The notes under the pieces are model-generated. The model was not told where the DNA came from. It searched no databases and was given only the letters and a program-made list of their open reading frames with translations. Shown here piece after piece: positions 46,247 to 54,011 of a stretch of 64,000 nt of DNA; the stretch's first letter is position 1; every line of letters begins with the position of its first letter. A program made the position numbers and the translations under genes. Source of the stretch: Gammaproteobacteria bacterium (GTDB lineage Bacteria; Pseudomonadota; Gammaproteobacteria; SZUA-229); contig JASBSR010000024.1 of assembly GCA_030148865.1 (NCBI GenBank), positions 1-64,000 on the forward strand, given 5' to 3'.

Positions 46247-46354
46247 CTACGGGCGAGTTATTTTATGCGGCCTGCAATGCTTCATCAGTAGCCAGGAACG
46301 CAGCGACCAAGATGAGTGGTTGCTGCTGCCAATAATCAGGCCCGCCTGTGTCAT
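46247..46354 (-). pseudogene. N-terminal relic of a glutathione S-transferase
   Basis: Translation from ATG 46354 begins MTQAGLIIGSSNHSSWSLRS and ends after about 35 codons. This matches the N-terminal thioredoxin-like strand of GSTs (LVIGNKNYSSWSLRPWLLL), including the glutathione-contact serine region. The homology then stops and a termination codon follows, so the C-terminal 170 or so residues are gone. It is a degraded gene remnant. Confidence 0.55.
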
Positions 46355-46483
46355 CAGATAATAAGGTGGTGCGTGGGCGCACAAAGTCAATGCAAAAATC
46401 GCCTCAGGATGCTCGGAGAAAAACATAGAGAAGCCATCCATGGCCATGGGGGAGTCTCATCCCTGCATAGAAACAACACTCGC

Positions 46484-46530
46484 TGAGCTGGCGGCGCAGC
46501 TGGGGAGAGAAAGAGAACGCCGCCAGCTCA
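46484..46530. other. Perfect 13-bp inverted repeat downstream of the porin gene
   Basis: TGAGCTGGCGGCG (46484-46496) and its exact complement CGCCGCCAGCTCA (46518-46530), with a 21-base loop. There is no T-run, so this is a stable hairpin rather than a classic intrinsic terminator. It may end or protect the porin transcript, which runs leftward toward it. Confidence 0.45.
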
Positions 46531-46569
46531 TAGACTATGAAGCAAGCACTGTGCCAGTCCTGTGTTGTG

Positions 46570-47751
46570 CTATTGTTTAAGCTTCATTTCCAGTTGTAAC
46601 CAGATTTTTCTGGTGTCGGCGGAAAAGGTATCAGCATCGTAACTGGCATATTTGGCTAGCACGGTAAATGTATCGTCGAGCTTTTTAGACGCCAGCAGGT
46701 CCAGCTCGGTGCCATAGTCAGCGCTGCTCTGGTCAGCACTGAAGCTGTGGTAGATACCGACCAGGCCAATACCGGCAACTTTAGTGACAGCTTTCAGGTA
46801 AGTATCGACCAGGCCATTTGCCGGTGTCGCAAGAAACTTGTCAGCCCAGCCATTGAAAGCGTGTTTGGTGGCAAGTGGTGTCTGGAAGGCGGCAGTGCCG
46901 TTGTCACTGCCCAGGGTTTCCATAGCAACAAACAGTTTTGTTGTGTCATCAACTGTGTAGCCTAGTTCGATCATGCTGTAACTGGCATCGAAGCTGGTGG
47001 TTCTATCTGCATAGTCAGCTTGTTTGGCGTATTCGAGTCGATATAACAGGTGATTGAACGCGCCGCTGTAATAACCGCCTAGTGTACTGGTTGCGGTATT
47101 CGGTGTGGCAGCATCATCGAGTAAATACGCATACGTCACCAGCTTGCCAGCGCCGATATTGGCAAAGCTGGCATTGAACAGACTGGTATTGGTATAGATT
47201 TCTTTGCCCAAAATGTTGTTGATTTTCTGAATATTCACCGCATCGAGCGAAACATCTTTTGTCGGCGTTATGCTGAAGCGCAGCGCATCAAAGGTTTGTT
47301 CATTCTGCCGCCAGCCGACATTGCCAACAAAGCGTGCATTGTCATAGATGATACGTTGCCGACCGTATTTTGCGGTGATTGCAGCAGAAATTTTATAGTT
47401 TATATATGCCTGATTAACTTCTGTACCTGCCGGGTCGGCCACGGTGGCAAACTGGGTTTGGCCATTGTTCGTGGAATTATAATCAGGCTCGCCGAGTCGT
47501 GTGATATGATCAAAATCAATATACGCGAAGACAGGGAATGCTGTCGAAGTTGAAAAGCCAAAACGGGTTCGCAAAGTTGAAGCGGTTGCATCCTGTTTGA
47601 CGCTGTCATCTACGGTTTCGTAGCGGTAGCGCGCATTGAGAGAGGCGTTGCCTTCGCTAAAAGCCTGTTCAAGTGTTCCGGCGGTAGCGAGAAAAGATTG
47701 ACTGCCCAGTAACAGTGCGGGCACGAGTGCATAAAAGTGCGATGAATTCAT
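46570..47751 (-). CDS. Outer-membrane porin of the alginate-export type, in the nitrate island
   Basis: 393 residues from ATG 47751. A signal peptide (about residues 1-24) precedes a beta-barrel with repeated amphipathic strands (LNARYRYETVDDS, KYGRQRIIYDNARFVGNVGWRQNEQTFDAL), the Alginate_exp pattern. It ends in a C-terminal strand (WLQLEMKLKQ). Such porins occur next to nitrate-assimilation genes in marine gammaproteobacteria and are likely a nitrate or organic anion channel. It is divergent from the ANTAR gene. A sigma54 promoter (47966-47980, reverse strand) and a roughly 200-base leader precede it. Confidence 0.8.
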   Translation of the reverse strand: MNSSHFYALVPALLLGSQSFLATAGTLEQAFSEGNASLNARYRYETVDDSVKQDATASTLRTRFGFSTSTAFPVFAYIDFDHITRLGEPDYNSTNNGQTQFATVADPAGTEVNQAYINYKISAAITAKYGRQRIIYDNARFVGNVGWRQNEQTFDALRFSITPTKDVSLDAVNIQKINNILGKEIYTNTSLFNASFANIGAGKLVTYAYLLDDAATPNTATSTLGGYYSGAFNHLLYRLEYAKQADYADRTTSFDASYSMIELGYTVDDTTKLFVAMETLGSDNGTAAFQTPLATKHAFNGWADKFLATPANGLVDTYLKAVTKVAGIGLVGIYHSFSADQSSADYGTELDLLASKKLDDTFTVLAKYASYDADTFSADTRKIWLQLEMKLKQ

Positions 47752-47935
47752 ATTTGTAGATCCTGCATTATGGCAATAATGTGTTCTGTACATCAGCAAG
47801 TTGCTGTGAACAGGCTAAATCCGTTCTCTGCCGGTAATCAGAAACACAGTTAAATCAATCATTAGCCGAAAGAGAGGCACGCTCTAACTCTGATGGTTTA
47901 ATCAACTACGTCGTAAGGGGCTCGGCATCGAATGG

Positions 47936-47953
47936 TCACGCGACGTTGCGTGA
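47936..47953 (-). ncRNA. Hexaloop hairpin at the start of the porin leader (ANTAR-like)
   Basis: In the reverse-strand RNA, TCACGC pairs with GCGTGA around the six-base loop AACGTC. The loop has A at position 1 and G at 4, the signature recognised by ANTAR proteins. It starts one or two bases after the predicted +1 (about 47954). No second hexaloop stem or terminator was found downstream. The same 18 bases are also a DNA dyad and could bind a regulator such as NtrC. Confidence 0.4.
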
Positions 47954-47965
47954 GCAGGAATTACT

Positions 47966-47980
47966 GCAAACAATATGCCA
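47966..47980 (-). promoter_or_regulatory. Sigma54 promoter for the porin gene
   Basis: Reverse strand: TGGCAT-ATTGT-TTGC, matching the -24/-12 consensus TGGCAC-N5-TTGC at all but one of the core positions. It points at the porin gene. With C at -12, +1 falls near 47954. Confidence 0.65.
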
Positions 47981-48047
47981 GTTAGGAGGGTCTGTTACCA
48001 CGCGACCGACAGATGAGCATGAACATCACACAGTAACGCTGCAAGAG

Positions 48048-48062
48048 TGGCATCGAAATTGC
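48048..48062 (+). promoter_or_regulatory. Sigma54 promoter for the ANTAR regulator/globin pair
   Basis: TGGCAT-CGAAA-TTGC, correct -24/-12 spacing, with predicted +1 near 48074, 26 bases before the ATG. It is divergent from the porin promoter, so a shared enhancer-binding protein is likely. Confidence 0.65.
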
Positions 48063-48099
48063 TTAGTTAATGCATAGATGACTAGTGTGAATTAATCGT

Positions 48100-48675
48100 A
48101 TGAATATAATTGTAATCGCCGATAGTCTCGAATATTCGCAACCACTACTGCAGGCGGCTGGCGAAAGCGGGTATCGGATTGTAAAATTTATCAGCCAAAA
48201 CGAAGAAGCTGCGCCATTTGTAAAAACGGCAAATGCAGATGCGGTCATCATGGTGAGTGCTGAAATTGCTCACGATGAGCTCCGTATCATGCGGTCTATA
48301 GCGCAAACCTGCCCGATGCCAGTGCTGGTGCTCACCTGTGATGCAAAGCCGGAGTCAGTGGAATCTGCTCTCAAAGCGGGCGCTTCTTCGTATGTGATCA
48401 ACGGTCACGATCTTGCCGCCCGGCTGGGGTATTTATTGCAGGTGGCGATGGTGCGCTTCAAGCATCAGTTGTTGCTGGAGAATGAGCTGGAAACTATGCG
48501 CACAGCACTGGTGCAAAGAAAGATCATTGAAAAGGCAAAAGGCATCATTATGAAGCAGCGCAACCTCGATGAGGACAATGCGTATAAAGCAATTCGTAAG
48601 CTGGCGATGAATCACAATAAAAAAATAGGCGAAGTCGCGGGTCAAATTGTGACAGCAGCAGAAATTTTACTTTAA
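48100..48675 (+). CDS. ANTAR-domain regulator (NasT-like) with a degenerate receiver
   Basis: 191 residues. The N-terminal receiver-like domain lacks the phospho-acceptor aspartate: position 52 is valine (ADAVIMVSAE) and the acidic pair is A7-D8. The C-terminal ANTAR RNA-binding domain is intact (LVQRKIIEKAKGIIMKQRNLDEDNAYKAIRK). NasT-type proteins bind two-hexaloop RNA motifs and prevent transcription termination in nitrate-assimilation leaders. In other species NasT is held inactive by the nitrate sensor NasS, but no nasS lies next to it here. A globin gene follows 21 bases later in the same unit. Its likely target is the nrtA leader at 51377-51462. Confidence 0.8.
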   Translation: MNIIVIADSLEYSQPLLQAAGESGYRIVKFISQNEEAAPFVKTANADAVIMVSAEIAHDELRIMRSIAQTCPMPVLVLTCDAKPESVESALKAGASSYVINGHDLAARLGYLLQVAMVRFKHQLLLENELETMRTALVQRKIIEKAKGIIMKQRNLDEDNAYKAIRKLAMNHNKKIGEVAGQIVTAAEILL

Positions 48676-48696
48676 TCAATTATCGGGAGTGAGAGC

Positions 48697-49116
48697 ATGA
48701 CACCACGACAAAAAGAACTGGTAAAAAGCACCTGGGTTAATGTGGTGCCGATATCAGAACAGGCAGCTGAGCTTTTTTATGGCCGCCTGTTTGAGCTGGA
48801 CCCTGGTGTGAAGTCGATGTTCAAGGGGGATATGAAAGCGCAGGGCGCAAAGCTGATGAAAACCATCGGCCTCGCGGTTAGCGCGCTGGATAACCTGGAA
48901 CCGTTAGTAGAAACACTGAAAGACCTGGGTGCCAATCATGTTGTCTACGGGGTGAAAGACGCCGATTACGACACGGTGGCAGCGGCGCTGTTATGGACTC
49001 TGGAACAAGGTCTCGGCGCTGCGTTCACTGACGAGGTGAAAAATGCCTGGGCGGTAGCGTATACCACGCTGGCTGATGTGATGAAAGCGGGTGCGGCAGA
49101 AGCGCAGGCTGCCTGA
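48697..49116 (+). CDS. Single-domain globin
   Basis: 139 residues of a bacterial haemoglobin-like globin. The proximal haem histidine is H81 (LGANHVVYGV). Tyr28 (LFYGRLFELDP) fits the B10 and Gln49 the E7 distal positions, which suits O2/NO chemistry. There is no reductase domain, so it is not a flavohaemoglobin. Its place after a NasT-like regulator under a sigma54 promoter suggests protection from NO or nitrite stress during nitrate assimilation. The ribosome-binding site is GGGAGTGAG. Confidence 0.85.
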   Translation: MTPRQKELVKSTWVNVVPISEQAAELFYGRLFELDPGVKSMFKGDMKAQGAKLMKTIGLAVSALDNLEPLVETLKDLGANHVVYGVKDADYDTVAAALLWTLEQGLGAAFTDEVKNAWAVAYTTLADVMKAGAAEAQAA

Positions 49117-49141
49117 TTATGGTTGATTGCGATAAATTCCC

Positions 49142-49163
49142 GTGCATTTCTTACGAGATGCAC
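49142..49163. terminator. Hairpin between the globin and antiporter genes
   Basis: GTGCATTTC pairs with GAGATGCAC (nine pairs, one G-T wobble) around the loop TTAC. It lies between convergent gene ends and could stop transcripts from either side. No T-run follows. Confidence 0.4.
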
Positions 49164-49193
49164 AGTGCGGATGGAGCAATGCTGGCGGGGAGG

Positions 49194-50150
49194 CTAACCA
49201 GTCGAGAGCACGGTGAATGTTATGTAGGCAGCATAACAAGCGAGTAATAGCATAGCTTCGGCCCGACTCAGTCGGCGACCGGTGGACAGAAACAATAACA
49301 GCAGTATCGCGGTCGCCAGCATCACCCACTGATCAAAATGTAGAATCTGTGCGGGCAGTGTGAGCGGCTGGAGCGCCGAGGCAGCACCCAGTATGCCGAG
49401 CAGGTTGAATATATTGCTGCCCAGAATATTCCCGACAGCCACATCGGCATGTTTTCGTAGTGCAGCAATCACGGAAATAGTGAGCTCTGGTAGTGAAGTG
49501 CCAACAGCGACCAGGGTTAAACCAATCATGGTGTCAGAAACACCAAGAGCTGTTGCAATGCTGATGGCAGCAGTAAGAAATAACTGCGAGCCGCCAATGA
49601 GAGCGGCAAATCCCGCAGCGATCATGAACATGGTTAAGATCATCGGGGTTGGTACAAGTGTAACTTCGACAGCCTCGGCACAGTGCATCTCGGCTGCGGC
49701 AAGATATTTTTCGCCCCGGTATGCCCAGATTAAATATAGCGTTAATGCTGCCAGTAAAATGAAAGCATCAAAGTATGACAGTAAGCTATCATTGCTGAGG
49801 ATCACAAATAAAACGCTGGCGAAGATTACAGTAACCGCGTCACGCCTGAGCGCCAGAGGTGTCACATTCAGTGGTGAGATTAGTGCTGTAATGCCGAGAA
49901 TTAATAATATATTGGCAATATTGCTGCCGACCACATTGCCAATAGCAATATTTGGCTGAGCACTAAGAGCAGCATTCACCGACACCACCAGCTCGGGTGC
50001 TGAAGTGCCAAAGCCGACGATGGTCAGCCCCATTAACAATGGTGAAACTCCAAGCCGTCTGGCGGTACCGATAGCGCCGCGGATCAGTGATTCACCTCCG
50101 AGAGTTAGTAGCGCCAGTCCTACGAACAAAATCGCAAGGTTGTATAACAT
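49194..50150 (-). CDS. Calcium/sodium antiporter of the CaCA family (YrbG-like)
   Basis: 318 residues with ten predicted helices in two inverted repeats. Each repeat has the alpha-motif, GFGTSAPELVVSVNAAL and AVGTSLPELTISVIAAL, and a GNVVGSNIANILLILG / GNILGSNIFNLLGILG segment. It exchanges Ca2+ for Na+ or H+ across the inner membrane. It is upstream of nothing obvious in its pathway and convergent with the globin gene. Confidence 0.92.
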   Translation of the reverse strand: MLYNLAILFVGLALLTLGGESLIRGAIGTARRLGVSPLLMGLTIVGFGTSAPELVVSVNAALSAQPNIAIGNVVGSNIANILLILGITALISPLNVTPLALRRDAVTVIFASVLFVILSNDSLLSYFDAFILLAALTLYLIWAYRGEKYLAAAEMHCAEAVEVTLVPTPMILTMFMIAAGFAALIGGSQLFLTAAISIATALGVSDTMIGLTLVAVGTSLPELTISVIAALRKHADVAVGNILGSNIFNLLGILGAASALQPLTLPAQILHFDQWVMLATAILLLLFLSTGRRLSRAEAMLLLACYAAYITFTVLSTG

Positions 50151-50155
50151 AAGTG

Positions 50156-50707
50156 TTAATCCTTCCTGGGCAGCAAACAGTCTTGCAACAGGGCCTGCAT
50201 TACACCTGATCCAAGTTTATTTAGTTGTGCGATATTATTGTCAGGAATTTCCAGCGTGTCAGGATGACTGGCAATTGCGTGTTCGAGGCTGGCTTCCCTT
50301 AGCAAATGCAGTATCGGATACGGAGATTTATTGCTGTAGTTCTCGACGTCATCCTGGGCGGTATCGCTAAACTGATAGTCGGGATGAAAACTGGCAACCT
50401 GGTAAATGCCATCCAGTTTCATTGACAGCAGCAGTTCGTCTGCGGTATTTAAAAAATCGTTGTAATCATAAAAGTCCTGCAGAATGTATGGATGTATCAG
50501 TAAAGTGGTTTCGATGAGGTCGGAAACGTTGAGTCGTTCCAGCTCGGATTGCAGTGCAGCTAACAGCTGAATTTCTGTGGTTGCATCGCTGACAGTAAAG
50601 CGAATTCTGTTTTTAATCAGTTCACGTTTTGCAAAAGGGCACAGATTAAGATCAATCACCATGGTTTGCAGCCAGCGCTGAACCGAATCAATAATATTAT
50701 TTTCCAT
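50156..50707 (-). CDS. DUF1415 family protein
   Basis: 183 residues. Motifs VIDLNLCPFAKRE, ETTLLIHPYILQDFYDYNDFL and the C-terminal SPYPILHLLREASLEHA are the DUF1415 pattern. The conserved Cys-Pro suggests a metal or redox role, but none is established. It lies five bases from the antiporter gene on the same strand, so they may be co-transcribed. Confidence 0.85.
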   Translation of the reverse strand: MENNIIDSVQRWLQTMVIDLNLCPFAKRELIKNRIRFTVSDATTEIQLLAALQSELERLNVSDLIETTLLIHPYILQDFYDYNDFLNTADELLLSMKLDGIYQVASFHPDYQFSDTAQDDVENYSNKSPYPILHLLREASLEHAIASHPDTLEIPDNNIAQLNKLGSGVMQALLQDCLLPRKD

Positions 50708-50767
50708 AATGCAAGATCGTTTTGTGCGACAGGGGGATACTGCGGCTATTAATAAATGGCCGTGGTA

Positions 50768-51106
50768 TTACAGCAACCTGGTACCCAGGGGGATAGCCTT
50801 ATCTGGAACACAGAGTGCGACATCACCGTTTGCATCATGAAAACCCGTGACCAGACACTCAGATTTCATGGGTCCAATCTGTTTGCTAGGGAAATTCACC
50901 ACAGCGACAACCAGTTTACCTACCAGTTCTGCACAGTCATACAGCTGGGTGATCTGGGCACTGGACTTGCGCACGCCGAGCTCGCTACCAAAATCCACGT
51001 GAAGGATATATGCGGGTTTGCGTGCCTCTGGAAAAATTTCAGCACCTATAATTTTGCCAACACGTAGCTCAATTTTTACAAATTCATCCCAGGTAATGGT
51101 CGTCAT
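50768..51106 (-). CDS. csaA: tRNA-binding/chaperone protein CsaA
   Basis: 112 residues, one OB-fold tRNA-binding domain like the C-terminal part of methionyl-tRNA synthetase. Key segments are FVKIELRVGKIIGAEIFPEARKPAYILHVDFG and NFPSKQIGPMKSECLVTGF. CsaA has secretion-chaperone activity in Bacillus, but its bacterial role elsewhere is uncertain. It is divergent from nrtA with a long intergenic control region between them. Confidence 0.9.
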   Translation of the reverse strand: MTTITWDEFVKIELRVGKIIGAEIFPEARKPAYILHVDFGSELGVRKSSAQITQLYDCAELVGKLVVAVVNFPSKQIGPMKSECLVTGFHDANGDVALCVPDKAIPLGTRLL

Positions 51107-51247
51107 TGCAGGGCCAGCCGTTGTAAGCGAATAAAATACCCAGGGTCAGCAGGACTGGACAGGTGAGTGCGCGGAAACATAGTTGTTCACCTGTCATGGG
51201 CGTGTGAAAGCCGATTATCCTGCCGCGCAGGTGTGAAAACAAGTCTG

Positions 51248-51264
51248 TGCACCATCGACGTGCG
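51248..51264. promoter_or_regulatory. NtrC-like binding site upstream of nrtA
   Basis: TGCACC-ATCGA-CGTGCG: the left half-site is perfect and four of six bases of the right half match the NtrC consensus TGCACC-N5-GGTGCA. It lies about 80 bases before the -24 element at 51346, a normal distance for an enhancer. Confidence 0.45.
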
Positions 51265-51345
51265 CGCATTCCAATTACGAACATAAATAGTGCGTAGATC
51301 TCGCCACATCAGATTAAAGTCCTGTGATATCAGTCGCCTGCAGAT

Positions 51346-51361
51346 TGGCACAGCATTTGCT
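51346..51361 (+). promoter_or_regulatory. Sigma54 promoter for nrtABC
   Basis: TGGCAC-AGCAT-TTGCT, a full match to the -24/-12 consensus with exact spacing. With C at -12, +1 is near 51372, giving a leader of about 115 bases before the nrtA ATG. Confidence 0.8.
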
Positions 51362-51376
51362 TATATACCACTAACA

Positions 51377-51420
51377 CGACTAATGGTGGTCGCTATTGAG
51401 TTCCTCGGGTAGCGGCACCC
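51377..51420 (+). ncRNA. ANTAR-type dual-hexaloop RNA element in the nrtA leader
   Basis: P1: CGACT (51377-51381), loop AATGGT, GGTCG (51388-51392), with one T-G pair next to the loop. P2: GGGT (51407-51410), loop AGCGGC, ACCC (51417-51420). Both loops have six bases, with A first and G fourth, the signature of the ANTAR-binding RNA motif. A 14-base linker separates them. The ACCC arm of P2 is also the 5' arm of the terminator at 51413-51462, so binding at P2 would block the terminator. Confidence 0.7.
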
Positions 51421-51462
51421 TGTTACTGGTTTATGGTTTCCAGTGATGGGGTGTCGTTTTTT
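51413..51462 (+). terminator. Intrinsic terminator/attenuator in the nrtA leader
   Basis: 5' arm GGCACCC (51414-51420) pairs with GGGTGTC (51449-51455); the upper stem TTACTGG (51423-51429) pairs with CCAGTGA (51440-51446) around a 10-base loop. Six T follow at 51457-51462. It lies before the nrtA ribosome-binding site, so it would stop transcription unless antitermination occurs. Confidence 0.75.
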
Positions 51463-51487
51463 CGGCGAGGAGATTGGAGTATTTAGA

Positions 51488-52903
51488 ATGAGAGCTGTAT
51501 TCTTCAAACCACACACTGCTAACACTGGCGCTGTTTCAAAATCGCTTACCTGTATTCAAATCATTGTAATGCTGGCTGGCATCATGAGTATGGGGCTGGC
51601 TGGAGCTGAAACCAAGGGCCTCGAAAAAGAAGAGCTGAAATTTGGCTTTATCAAATTAACCGACATGGCACCGCTGGCAATTGCCTATGAAAAAGGTTAC
51701 TTCGAAGATGAAGGCCTGTACGTTACCATCGAGCCACAGGCAAACTGGAAAATATTACTGGATCGCGTCATCACCGGTGAGCTGGATGGTGCACACATGC
51801 TGGCGGGTCAGCCGCTGGGTGCGACCATCGGCTTTGGTACCAAAGCTCACATCGTCACTGCATTTTCGATGGATTTGAATGGCAATGGTATTACGGTATC
51901 GAACGCCGTCTGGCAGCAGATGAAACCCAATATCCCAAAAGACAAAAACGGTAAAGTTGTTCACCCAATCAAGGCGGATTATCTCAAGCCAGTCGTTGAC
52001 AAATTCAAGCGCGAAGGCAAACCGTTTAAAATGGGTATGGTGTTTCCGGTCTCGACACATAACTATGAACTACGCTACTGGCTGGCAGCCGGGGGCATTA
52101 ATCCGGGTTACTATGCGCCGAAAAAAGGCGATACTTCTGGCACCCTCAACGCAGACGCCCTGTTGTCTGTGACCCCGCCACCGCAAATGCCTTCCACCAT
52201 GGAAGCGGGTACGATCTATGGTTATTGTGTCGGCGAACCCTGGAATCAGCAGGCCGTGTTTATGGGTATAGGTGTGCCAGTAATTACTGACTATGAAATC
52301 TGGAAAGATAATCCAGAAAAAGTATTTGGTGTAACTGATGAATGGGCGAAAAAATATCCTAACACGCACAAAGCCGTATTAAAGGCATTGATACGTGCGG
52401 CCATGTGGCTAGATAAAAATGGTCTGGAAAATCGCAAAGAAGCCGCGAAAATTCTGGCTCGTCCCGAATATGTGGGCGCGGACTATGATGTTATCGCGAA
52501 TTCGATGACCGGCACCTTCGAATATGAAAAAGGCGACAAGCGGTCAGTACCCGACTTTAATGTTTTTTTCAGAAACAACGCAACGTATCCGTATTATTCA
52601 GATGCCATCTGGTATCTCACCCAAATGCGCCGCTGGGGACAGATTGCAGACGAGAAGTCGGATAGCTGGTATGTCGATACCGCGAAAAGTGTGTATCGCC
52701 CGGATTTATACGCTGAAGCTGCAAAAGAACTGATCAAAGAAGGTAAGGCAAATGCCAAAGACTTTCCGAATTTCGACAAAGAAACTGGATTTAAACCGCC
52801 ACAAAGTGAGTTCATCGACAATATTACTTACGACGGAACCCAGCCGAACGCGTATCTGAAGAAATTCAAGATAGGTTTGAAAGGCAAAGACACCGTTAAA
52901 TAG
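51488..52903 (+). CDS. nrtA: Nitrate ABC transporter substrate-binding protein
   Basis: 471 residues from ATG 51488 with GGAG upstream; an in-frame ATG at 51443 lies inside the leader terminator and is not used. A signal peptide ends near GLAGA. The mature protein is a NrtA/SsuA-type periplasmic binding protein with [26 protein letters not shown] and [18 protein letters not shown], the segments forming the nitrate/nitrite site. It is the first gene of nrtABC and is controlled by the sigma54/ANTAR leader above. Confidence 0.93.
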   Translation: MRAVFFKPHTANTGAVSKSLTCIQIIVMLAGIMSMGLAGAETKGLEKEELKFGFIKLTDMAPLAIAYEKGYFEDEGLYVTIEPQANWKILLDRVITGELDGAHMLAGQPLGATIGFGTKAHIVTAFSMDLNGNGITVSNAVWQQMKPNIPKDKNGKVVHPIKADYLKPVVDKFKREGKPFKMGMVFPVSTHNYELRYWLAAGGINPGYYAPKKGDTSGTLNADALLSVTPPPQMPSTMEAGTIYGYCVGEPWNQQAVFMGIGVPVITDYEIWKDNPEKVFGVTDEWAKKYPNTHKAVLKALIRAAMWLDKNGLENRKEAAKILARPEYVGADYDVIANSMTGTFEYEKGDKRSVPDFNVFFRNNATYPYYSDAIWYLTQMRRWGQIADEKSDSWYVDTAKSVYRPDLYAEAAKELIKEGKANAKDFPNFDKETGFKPPQSEFIDNITYDGTQPNAYLKKFKIGLKGKDTVK

Positions 52904-52972
52904 CGTAATGATTTTTCGATAAGACCTGATCTGTGTAAGCCTGCGCTAGCACAGATCAGGCCAGGAGCAACG

Positions 52973-53971
52973 ATGAAAACTTTGATACTAAATATGTTGG
53001 CTAAATCTATAGCAGCGTTACAGGACAGAGTGAGCAAGCTTGATCGCCAGAAGTTGATACGGAACATTATGTTGCCGTTGTCTGCTTTTTTTATATTCCT
53101 GTTGTTGTGGGATGGTGCGGCGTCTCATATCGACACATCTTTGGGCAAACTGCCCGGCCCGGTACAGGTCTGGCAACAGGCGACTAATCTGGTCGCAGAG
53201 CACGAACGAGAACGAGACAAAGAAAGCGCGTTTTACCTGAGGCAGGAAAAACGAAATGCAATAAAACTTGAAGCTGACCCAGATGCCGAGGTTAAAATTA
53301 GGCCTTACACTGGCAAGCCGACATTTTTTGATCAGATACTCACTAGCCTGGGAACTGTGTTTGCCGGTTTTATGCTCGGTATCATAATCGCGATACCGGT
53401 GGGTATTGTCACCGGCCTGAACCAGTCGGTATATCGTGCGATTAATCCTATTGTACAAATATTGAAGCCGGTGTCGCCATTAGCATGGCTGCCCATAGTA
53501 ACCATGGTCGTCAGCGCGGTGTATGTTTCTGACGCCCCGTTTTTTGCCAAGTCGTTCGTGACGTCTGCTTTTACAGTGATGTTGTGTTGTTTATGGCCAA
53601 CCTTAATCAATACAGCCGTTGGTGTATCGTCTGTCAATAAAGATTTAATCAATGTTTCAAAAGTGCTGAGACTGGGATGGTTTACTCATGTCTGGAAAAT
53701 TGTATTGCCGTCATCGGTGCCCATGATATTTACAGGTCTGCGTCTCTCGCTGAGCATTGGCTGGATGGTATTAATTGCGGCTGAAATGCTGGCGCAGAAT
53801 CCAGGTCTGGGCAAGTTTGTCTGGGATGAGTTTCAGAACGGCAGTTCAAACTCATTGGGAAGAATTATGGTGGCGGTGTTCGCCATAGGCATTATTGGTT
53901 TTGCACTCGACTGGATGATGCTGATGTTGCAGAAAAAAGTGAGCTGGGACAAGACTGCTGTGCTGCGTTAG
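52973..53971 (+). CDS. nrtB: Nitrate ABC transporter permease
   Basis: 332 residues, about six transmembrane helices, with the inner-membrane EAA-type loop AAEMLAQNPGLGKFVWDEF that contacts the ATPase. The segment KPVSPLAWLPIVTMV is typical of NrtB/SsuC permeases. The hydrophilic N-terminal region (about residues 55-115, DKESAFYLRQEKRNAIKLEAD) is an insertion found in many nitrate permeases. A short hairpin-prone gap of 69 bases separates it from nrtA. Confidence 0.93.
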   Translation: MKTLILNMLAKSIAALQDRVSKLDRQKLIRNIMLPLSAFFIFLLLWDGAASHIDTSLGKLPGPVQVWQQATNLVAEHERERDKESAFYLRQEKRNAIKLEADPDAEVKIRPYTGKPTFFDQILTSLGTVFAGFMLGIIIAIPVGIVTGLNQSVYRAINPIVQILKPVSPLAWLPIVTMVVSAVYVSDAPFFAKSFVTSAFTVMLCCLWPTLINTAVGVSSVNKDLINVSKVLRLGWFTHVWKIVLPSSVPMIFTGLRLSLSIGWMVLIAAEMLAQNPGLGKFVWDEFQNGSSNSLGRIMVAVFAIGIIGFALDWMMLMLQKKVSWDKTAVLR

Positions 53972-54011
53972 CGCGCCTTATACACATCAATAGAACATTG
54001 GAGTTGTTGCT

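Noticed and set aside
51084-51284. 66-residue open frame upstream of csaA on the reverse strand
   Set aside because: It overlaps the csaA start and the nrtA control region, has no homology and no ribosome-binding site; the sequence is better explained as promoter/enhancer DNA.
51443-51487. Upstream ATG extension of nrtA
   Set aside because: It lies inside the terminator hairpin and T-run of the leader and would spoil the signal peptide; ATG 51488 has a proper ribosome-binding site.
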